10,941 bases of DNA. Origin: Bacillota bacterium (GTDB lineage Bacteria > Bacillota_I > Bacilli_A > RFN20 > CAG-826). The notes beneath the pieces are model-generated. The model was not told the DNA's origin and made no database searches. It saw nothing but the letters and a program-made list of their open reading frames with translations. The stretch is taken from positions 1-10,941 of the forward strand of contig JAEWUY010000086.1 of the NCBI GenBank assembly GCA_023396795.1, read 5' to 3'. Positions 6,132-10,941 of this stretch are shown one piece after another (the first letter of the stretch is position 1; every line of letters starts with the position of its first letter). The translations under genes were made by a program, and so were the position numbers.

Positions 6132-7358
6132 TTACCTGTCGCGAATCAAATCATTCTCAAGGACTAGAATCTGTTTTTTGAGGTCATCTATTTCTTTTTG
6201 ATATTGTGCTTTTTGATTAGCAACTTTCCTGTTTGTCTGATTGATCTTGCTTCTTAGATATTCAATTCTCTCGCCCCGATCCTTTTTTTCTTTAAATGCA
6301 AAAAGGCCAAGGTTACTGAGTAATGACGTTTCCTTTGCGATTTCCAATTTAATTTCAGCAATTTCACCATTCAAATTATATTCAGCCATTTTCTTTTGCG
6401 CTTCTTCGATTGATGTTTTTAGGGAGGCAAGTTCGTTTTTGATCTCAGCTTTTTCTTCTGGGTGAACTAGCCAATATTCAAAGATTCGTTTTTGCTTCTC
6501 GAGTTCAGCGACTTTGGCTTCTTCAGCAAGGCGCTTGTCTTTTATAGCTTGATTTTCGGCCTTAACCTTTTTGGCAAGAGCTTCAAGCTCGATTTTTTTC
6601 TTATTTCTTCTTTCCTTGCTTTCATCGTCTAATCCGATGTCTTCGGTAACGTAACTGCTATACCGATAGTATCTATGAGGATATGACGAATTAAGAATTC
6701 GATCGTTAAAAACCACAAGGTTACGATAATATATCTCGTTTTGTATACCTCCATATTTTGCAAATTCTTCAGCAGCCCGAATAAGGTTTGATTCGCTTTT
6801 CCAAAGATCATTCATAGCGTCGCTATTCGGTCCATAATTCTCCCACCTGTCCAAAATTACTTTATCGGCGCGAAATAGAACAGACTGAACTTTATGTGAT
6901 ACCAGCGTTATCATATATGGAAAGGAGAGTTTGGTTTTTTCGCTAATGCGATAGATATAGTCACGGTGGGCAATCGAAGTAACAATAAAAGGGTCGACGA
7001 AAGAGGCATATGATGGATGGTTTATAACATTGTCTTCTAGTTCACTTAAAGCCACGATAGCTTGCTCTCCTATCGTTAATTCAACATAATAAGTGAAATC
7101 CCATTCAAGCTCCGGGGCAATGATAGCAAGACAATCATTAAAATTTGAAATGGTCGAATATACATCCCTTTTTTCAATAGAAGACAAAAGGCGGAAAAAA
7201 CTTGAATTATGAAAGAAATCGTATTCGTCGATAATATTGTAGTTCTCAATAAATTCGGCGTCGAATATTTTACCGCAAACTCTGCACATGTATTTAAAAT
7301 TTTCAATCGCATAAATGCAGCCTCCACATTCCTTGCACTTAAATAATTCAATCTTCAT
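6132..7358 (-). CDS. Zinc-ribbon protein with long C-terminal coiled coil
   Basis: I choose the second ATG (7358, MKIELFKC) because GAAGGG (7371-7366) lies 7 nt from it but only 1 nt from the ATG at 7364. The product is 408 aa. Residues 8-28 hold a zinc ribbon, C-x2-C (CKEC) and C-x2-C (CRVC) about 13 residues apart, with an extra Cys at 14. Residues 40-240 are an unrecognised globular domain rich in Tyr and Phe. From about 248 to the end the sequence is heptad-like and charged (EALAKKVKAENQAIKDKR..., then ...KEIDDLKKQILVLEN), predicting an extended coiled coil. It is interrupted by NLGLFAFKEKKDRGE (348-362), a string I associate with zinc-ribbon/coiled-coil proteins of Firmicutes. There is no signal peptide. 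It lies between the two NSSSSH/LRR modules on the same strand, with gaps of 162 and 190 bp. Function unknown; a scaffolding or sensing role is inference. Confidence 0.85.
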   Translation of the reverse strand: MKIELFKCKECGGCIYAIENFKYMCRVCGKIFDAEFIENYNIIDEYDFFHNSSFFRLLSSIEKRDVYSTISNFNDCLAIIAPELEWDFTYYVELTIGEQAIVALSELEDNVINHPSYASFVDPFIVTSIAHRDYIYRISEKTKLSFPYMITLVSHKVQSVLFRADKVILDRWENYGPNSDAMNDLWKSESNLIRAAEEFAKYGGIQNEIYYRNLVVFNDRILNSSYPHRYYRYSSYVTEDIGLDDESKERRNKKKIELEALAKKVKAENQAIKDKRLAEEAKVAELEKQKRIFEYWLVHPEEKAEIKNELASLKTSIEEAQKKMAEYNLNGEIAEIKLEIAKETSLLSNLGLFAFKEKKDRGERIEYLRSKINQTNRKVANQKAQYQKEIDDLKKQILVLENDLIRDR

Positions 7359-7365
7359 TCTCATA

Positions 7366-7371
7366 CCCTTC
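7366..7371 (-). promoter_or_regulatory. Shine-Dalgarno deciding the start of the zinc-ribbon gene
   Basis: GAAGGG with a 7-nt spacer favours ATG 7358 over the upstream ATG 7364, which would leave a spacer of only one base. Confidence 0.6.
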
Positions 7372-7472
7372 TTTCATTGTCTACCTAGCATATTTAATAG
7401 TTAAATAACGCCTATTGTTTTGCTATTTTGTGCACCAATCATTAAAATAAATCAATTTTTCATGATTTTGTA

Positions 7473-7512
7473 TTTAAATTATCTAAATCTGGAGTTTTAA
7501 ACATAATTTAAA
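7473..7512. repeat. 10-bp inverted repeat TTTAAATTAT / ATAATTTAAA just after the TerB-LRR gene
   Basis: Perfect 10-bp arms (7473-7482 and 7503-7512) with a 20-nt loop start 8 nt beyond the stop codon of the 549-aa gene. All pairs are A-T and no T run follows, so it is a poor intrinsic terminator. It could be a 3' stabilising hairpin or a protein-binding dyad for the downstream gene. I see no good promoter in the rest of the 162-bp gap. Confidence 0.4.
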
Positions 7513-7520
7513 CATCGCTT

Positions 7521-9170
7521 TTAACCTTCGTGTCCCCATTTCACAAATGGATTTCCGTTGCTTTTTTTACCTCGCCAAATGATATCCCATCCTGCGGGCT
7601 GATACGAAGATTGACAGTACACCATTTTGGTGCTTTCGAAGGCGTTCATTCCGATGCCTTCTACAGATGAAGGAATAATGATGTTGTCTAAATTATTACA
7701 TAGTTTAAAGGCTTCATTGCCAATTGAAACAAGCGAAGAAGGTAGCTCCACAGCTGAAAGACGACTTTTACCCAAAAATGCTCGATGATATATTGCTGTA
7801 ACGGGATAGCCTTCGATAGAATCAGGAATTGTCAATGTATCTACATTGGCATGATCTCCCAAAATACGTATTTCTATTTGCCCGTATCGCTTATATTTTT
7901 CATATATTAATCCGGAATTTTGTATAGAAGAAGGCTCAACGTCAAACGAAGGTACCGCCCTATGGCCTTCTCGCGAGATGGGTTTGGTTTGGTATGATGA
8001 TCTTTTTTCTTTATTGTCTGTTGCGTTATTATTTATTAAAGCTTCGCCGTTCTTTGCTACCAATGGCAAGTTGTTAATAATCCAATTGTTAATCACCTTG
8101 GGTGTTTGTGCTCGTAAATCATCATCCAATAAGGAACTTATAACATAGATTTCATTAATAAGCGTCGACCCATTTGCATTTGTACATTTCGTTAATATCT
8201 TGACAAGAGCCAAGATAACGGAGGTTAACGATGCATCAAAGGTTTCTTTTTTATAGACAAAAAAATCTAGAGGCAAAGGTTCGACTTCATACGATGCGAC
8301 ATTGCGGGCGGCGGCAAGCACAACCATGATAAGCTTACTATTTTCATAAGAAAGCATATTTTTTTTATCCTTAATTCGCATGACCTGCATGACCATTTGA
8401 AGAAACAGAAACTCGAAATCTTCTATATTTCTTGAACCGGGCCCGGTTGTCTTGCTAAAAATTTCTTTCATGGCATCGGTAATGTTCCTAATTTTTTGAC
8501 CAATAAAAATAGGGATGCGATTTTTGTTCTTTTTCCGCACTTGTTTTATTAAAGGTAAATAAGTTTCGTCACTGTTGCTACTTTTCTGCATTTTTTTATG
8601 GATCGCGTCGCTAGTCTTGGTGGTAATTGGTTTTGATATTTTCATATCATCAGTCACTGTTGTGGTAGCAAAATCCTTCACACTACATGGCATGTCAAAG
8701 TATTTGTTGACAATTTCCACTTCTTTAACATTTATTTCGCTGTTGGCCATGATAACTCCAATCAAAATATAGCCAAGACTTTGTTCGAAATTCGAATACT
8801 GAGCAGTGCGCTTGAGCAAAGCAAAAAGATTTGCAATAGCCTCAAGGGTGCGGAAAATTGACTCTTGAATACCTTTAAGGTTACCTTTAAGATTTTCGAG
8901 ACTGTGTTTTTGAGAAGTGTTAATTTTTGTTAAAAATGTGTCGACAAAGGCTGACTCTTTTTCATCAATTAGGCCATCGGCAGCAAGAAGAATCGACATA
9001 GCACTTAAAAGCATCGCTTCACCATCGTTTGGCGAATTAGGTTCAACATCAAATACGCGATTATAATTGTCGATAAATTCTTTGCCGTGTTGGGCGACGA
9101 CGGATATCACTTCATCGGAATTAAGATTACGCATTTCCTTAATGATGTTAATAATTTCTTTTTTGTTCAT
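7521..9170 (-). CDS. TerB-like domain protein with C-terminal BspA-type LRR tail (module A)
   Basis: The 549-aa product starts with ATG at 9170. There is no good Shine-Dalgarno, only AATAAGAAT just upstream. Residues 48-160 are an all-helical TerB-like region: LLAADGLIDEKESAFVDTFL (61-80) carries the ADG-x-ID-x-x-E signature, and IGVIMANSEINVKEVEIVNKYF (137-158) resembles the second half-repeat. Residues 205-370 are a second helical domain of unknown type (FEFLFLQMVMQVMRIKDKK). Residues 380-420 look like a disordered linker. Residues 430-515 contain about three LRR_5 units (LTIPDSIEGYPVTAI..AF; VELPSSLVSIGNEAF; IIIPSSVEGIGMNAF). The end (525-546) has the Trp-rich cap GWD-x-x-W....FVKWG, as in the 585-aa protein. 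TerB domains occur in tellurite/stress and conflict systems, so a sensor or effector fused to a recognition tail is inference. It lies 51 nt after the 192-aa NSSSSH gene. Cytoplasmic, no signal peptide. Confidence 0.88.
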   Translation of the reverse strand: MNKKEIINIIKEMRNLNSDEVISVVAQHGKEFIDNYNRVFDVEPNSPNDGEAMLLSAMSILLAADGLIDEKESAFVDTFLTKINTSQKHSLENLKGNLKGIQESIFRTLEAIANLFALLKRTAQYSNFEQSLGYILIGVIMANSEINVKEVEIVNKYFDMPCSVKDFATTTVTDDMKISKPITTKTSDAIHKKMQKSSNSDETYLPLIKQVRKKNKNRIPIFIGQKIRNITDAMKEIFSKTTGPGSRNIEDFEFLFLQMVMQVMRIKDKKNMLSYENSKLIMVVLAAARNVASYEVEPLPLDFFVYKKETFDASLTSVILALVKILTKCTNANGSTLINEIYVISSLLDDDLRAQTPKVINNWIINNLPLVAKNGEALINNNATDNKEKRSSYQTKPISREGHRAVPSFDVEPSSIQNSGLIYEKYKRYGQIEIRILGDHANVDTLTIPDSIEGYPVTAIYHRAFLGKSRLSAVELPSSLVSIGNEAFKLCNNLDNIIIPSSVEGIGMNAFESTKMVYCQSSYQPAGWDIIWRGKKSNGNPFVKWGHEG

Positions 9171-9221
9171 ATTCTTATTTATTTTATGAAGGCGTGTAAA
9201 TATTTTGAAAAGTTTCCGATA

Positions 9222-9800
9222 CTAAATAAAATCGGTAGTGAAATGCACTTTTATAACAACATTTTCATCAGTAACAATATTTTTTATTCTCTCACATGTA
9301 GCTTCCATATTTTTGTAGTCACCGAGTAAGTCTTCAGTAAAACCGAGAAGATGATATTCAAAAGCAGAGCGAGAATAATCAGCGGTATCATCATCTTCGA
9401 AAAGAACCAATGTACCGCCCGTGTCATATGCAAATGCGCATTTGCTCATTGCGCTTTCTTCGCATAATTTTTCTTTGATGAGAAGGAGATAATGCTTGGC
9501 GTTAAATTCCTCATAGTATTTGCCTAGCCGCAAAATTAAAGTTTCGCAAAAGGAGAGTTTTCCATTCGGCGTGGTTATATATGAGGTAGATTCTCTTAAA
9601 CGATCCAATCTTAGCTCGCTCTCGGCTTCTTCAATGCTCACTTCGTAATCTTCAGCATATTCCTCGATTTCTGCTTCCGAAATCTCATCATCCCAATTAG
9701 ATTGATCGTCGTTGTCTGCTTCATACTTGCTGGCCAGTGAAAAACTATGACTTGAGCTGGAGTTAGTTTCGAAAACTCCATGCCGAATTGCTTGAATCAT
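9222..9800 (-). CDS. NSSSSH-motif protein, 192 aa (module A)
   Basis: ATG 9800 has AAAGGAG 5-6 nt upstream. Residues 8-22 are GVFETNSSSSHSFSL, identical in these positions to the 186-aa paralogue. Residues 27-66 are strongly acidic (many Asp/Glu), and the paralogue is less acidic there. GKLSFCETL...LGK (80-94) and FNAKHYLLLIKEKL (99-112) match the second conserved block. RIKNIV-x-DENVVIKV (171-185) matches the C-terminal one. The overall resemblance is that of old duplicates: the N-terminal motif is conserved in protein while many codons differ, which points to purifying selection. There is no signal peptide or membrane span. The gene is the first of a minus-strand run, and an extended -10 promoter lies about 35 bp upstream. 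The 549-aa TerB-LRR gene follows 51 nt later. Function unknown. Confidence 0.9.
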   Translation of the reverse strand: MIQAIRHGVFETNSSSSHSFSLASKYEADNDDQSNWDDEISEAEIEEYAEDYEVSIEEAESELRLDRLRESTSYITTPNGKLSFCETLILRLGKYYEEFNAKHYLLLIKEKLCEESAMSKCAFAYDTGGTLVLFEDDDTADYSRSAFEYHLLGFTEDLLGDYKNMEATCERIKNIVTDENVVIKVHFTTDFI

Positions 9801-9805
9801 TTGTA

Positions 9806-9812
9806 CTCCTTT
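9806..9812 (-). promoter_or_regulatory. Shine-Dalgarno of the 192-aa gene
   Basis: AAAGGAG on the minus strand has a 5-nt spacer to ATG 9800. It is strong compared with the weak site of the LRR gene that follows. Confidence 0.85.
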
Positions 9813-9833
9813 AACGCATCGTTTTATTTTTTT

Positions 9834-9842
9834 ATTATATCA
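9834..9842 (-). promoter_or_regulatory. Extended -10 promoter for module A
   Basis: TGATATAAT on the minus strand combines an extended TG with a perfect TATAAT (9839-9834). No good -35 hexamer is present at 16-18 nt (only TTTTA-like), as is common for extended -10 promoters. Transcription would start near 9827, giving a leader of under 30 nt before ATG 9800. Confidence 0.6.
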
Positions 9843-10357
9843 TTTTCTACAGTCATTAAAAGAGGCGAATTGAGTGTATAAGACAGTGGTTAAAATTAAT
9901 GCAAATGAACGTAAAATTAGTTCACAAATATATTTTAGATAAACTCATAATGGATTATGTCCCTATCGCTACACTATTAACTCGGTTTAGTTGGTGTTTA
10001 ATAATAGATATAATTAGCAACTGATTGTTGGAATAATATAAGCTTAGTGCCGAACAGAAAATTTCAATGACAAATATTTTTTGAAGCAGATTTAGCAATA
10101 TATTTTATCATCTGCGGGCGTAGTTTTTAGATTCTTGCCTCCCGCGATTACCAATAATCATATGTGCTTTCAAACAAATTATTCAAAAAGTTAAGTGACA
10201 AACTTAACGCAACAACATTCCTTCTTTGCTTTCATTCTATAATTATTATGTCTTCCTTGCCACAAAAGGTGAATTGATACCATTTTCGATAGATGCCAGA
10301 GTCGTTGCAACAAATTGATTTATAATGATGTCTCCTGCTGCTAGAAAGGAGAATCTT
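9843..10357. other. Divergent intergenic region, no gene seen
   Basis: This AT-rich stretch of about 515 bp lies between the minus-strand island and the plus-strand IS30 transposase. It has no open frame with a ribosome-binding site, no tRNA-like cloverleaf and no CRISPR-like repeats. It holds a weak stem, GCAGAT/ATCTGC (10086-10115, 18-nt loop), the compact inverted repeat at 10190-10208, and TATAAT at 10321-10326 without a matching -35. Part of it, from about 10190 rightward, may belong to the insertion sequence's left end. Confidence 0.6.
10190..10208. repeat. Short hairpin GTTAAGT-gacaa-ACTTAAC, possibly near the IS30 left end
   Basis: Perfect 7-bp arms with a 5-nt loop lie about 150 bp before the transposase start, the distance at which an IS30-family left end is usually found. 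The matching right end is outside the window, so the boundary cannot be fixed. It could also be an operator. Confidence 0.35.
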
Positions 10358-10941
10358 ATGTCTAAAGTACGATTAATGCATGATGATCGTATCAATTTAC
10401 AGGCAGCAATCGCTAAGGGCTATTCTTTAGAGCAATGCTCTCGTTTGCTAAACAAGTCTCGTTCGACCATCTATCGAGAAATTATTAATAACTGCTATTA
10501 TAAGCCATGCCGTCATACGTGTTATCATTGTTCAAAGCTTTGTCTAGATAAGCCGCCTTTTGTCCGCGGGGAATGCCCTGATTTTAATGCTTTTCGCTGC
10601 CGTAGATGGAAACGGTTTCCATATATGTGCAACGGATGCGAGAACGCTTCGATATGCACGAATTTAAAAAGATATTATGACTGTGTCGACGCCGAGTCTT
10701 CATCGCAAAAGGTAGGATTGAGCCGCGCGTTTTTAAGCGGATTGATGCAAATGATTTAACCGCGATCGATAAGGAGCTCATTCACGGCATTAAAGAAAGG
10801 GGCCAATCCCTTCGCCATCTCTATGTCGCGAGTTCTTTGCTCCAGTCGCTTTGTTCGGAAAGGACGATACGGAGATACATCTATAAAGGCTATCTGAGTG
10901 TCAGAGCTCATGAACTACCCCGATACGTCCGCTACAAGCAT
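10358..10941 (+). pseudogene. IS30-family transposase, N-terminal part, split by a -1 frameshift
   Basis: Start at ATG 10358, with AAAGGAG (10345-10351) 6 nt before it; an earlier in-frame ATG at 10325 has no such site. Frame 1 gives 133 aa ending at TAA 10757-10759. Residues 9-43 form the IS30 helix-turn-helix (GYSLEQCSRLLNKSRSTIYREI) that binds the terminal repeats. Residues 46-109 hold a Cys-rich, zinc-binding-like region (CNGCENASIC and others) known in this group. Homology continues in the -1 frame from about 10711 to the window end (77 codons), including KERGQSLRHLYV, CSERTIRRYIYKG and LPRYVRYKH, all typical of IS30 just before the DDE domain. The shift must lie between about 10678 and 10757; CAAAAGG at 10706-10712 is a plausible slip site. 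Most IS30 transposases are one frame, so this is a decayed copy, a sequencing error or, less likely, programmed frameshifting. Confidence 0.85.

Larger units (their letters stand above)
10190..10941 (+). mobile_element. IS30-family insertion sequence, left part (boundary approximate, right end beyond window)
   Basis: Identified from the transposase N-terminus it encodes. The left limit is a guess based on the hairpin at 10190-10208. The coding part is visibly richer in G+C than the neighbouring island genes, which fits a separately acquired element. Being at the edge of a gene cluster with defence-like genes, it may have helped move or delimit the island. Confidence 0.55.

Noticed and set aside
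10086..10115. GCAGAT/ATCTGC stem as a terminator
   Set aside because: Only 6-bp arms with an 18-nt loop and no adjacent T run. No gene ends here.
10325..10357. Earlier ATG for the IS30 transposase
   Set aside because: The ATG at 10358 has AAAGGAG with a 6-nt spacer and gives the usual N-terminus. The earlier one overlaps the TATAAT region and lacks a site.
9843..10357. A tRNA or small-RNA gene in the large intergenic region
   Set aside because: I could not find a cloverleaf, a GTTCRA-type T-loop or a promoter-terminator pair.
1..10941. Mollicute genetic code (TGA as Trp)
   Set aside because: TGA ends the 913-aa and 585-aa genes at sensible places, one of them in an ATGA overlap, and Trp residues in conserved motifs are TGG.

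Overview
The window is AT-rich bacterial DNA. It has Shine-Dalgarno sites of the AGGAGG type, sigma70/SigA-like promoters with TATAAT -10 boxes, and standard code: TGA is a stop and tryptophan is TGG. This fits a low-GC Firmicutes/Bacilli-type bacterium, and TGA as a stop argues against Mycoplasma/Spiroplasma-type mollicutes. The presence of BspA-type leucine-rich repeats and an IS30-type element agrees with that, but no gene here fixes the genus. The whole stretch looks like an accessory island: there are no housekeeping genes, and every gene except the insertion-sequence transposase is on the minus strand. The genes are described below in transcription order, from right to left.

Right edge (10190-10941): the 5' part of an IS30-family transposase on the plus strand, split by a -1 frameshift and cut by the window end. 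Next is a 557-bp divergent intergenic region (9801-10357). It carries an extended -10 promoter for the minus-strand genes.

Middle (9800-3600): two related two-gene modules separated by a zinc-ribbon/coiled-coil gene. Module A is a 192-aa protein with an N-terminal GVFETNSSSSHSF motif, followed by a 549-aa protein with a TerB-like N-terminus and a C-terminal BspA-type LRR tail. Module B is a 186-aa paralogue of the NSSSSH protein, followed by a 585-aa protein with a small SH3-like N-terminal domain and about 16 BspA-type LRR units. Both LRR proteins lack a signal peptide and end in a similar Trp-rich cap, so they are probably cytoplasmic. The repeated pairing of a NSSSSH-motif protein with an intracellular LRR protein is the most novel-looking signal in the window.

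Left (3502-1): a strong, isolated promoter (TTGTTA-17-TATAAT) followed by a dyad. It drives a 913-aa protein of unknown family, whose stop overlaps (ATGA) the start of a large SF2 helicase of the DrmA/DruE/MrfA-like type. The helicase runs off the window. A large uncharacterised protein translationally coupled to a large SF2 helicase resembles two-gene anti-phage systems such as Druantia type III (DruH-DruE). This is a hypothesis from architecture, not from a homology search.

My reading is an island of defence or conflict genes bordered by an IS. The helicase pair has its own promoter. The LRR modules form one or two further transcription units. No functional link between the two halves is shown by the sequence beyond co-location and shared strand.
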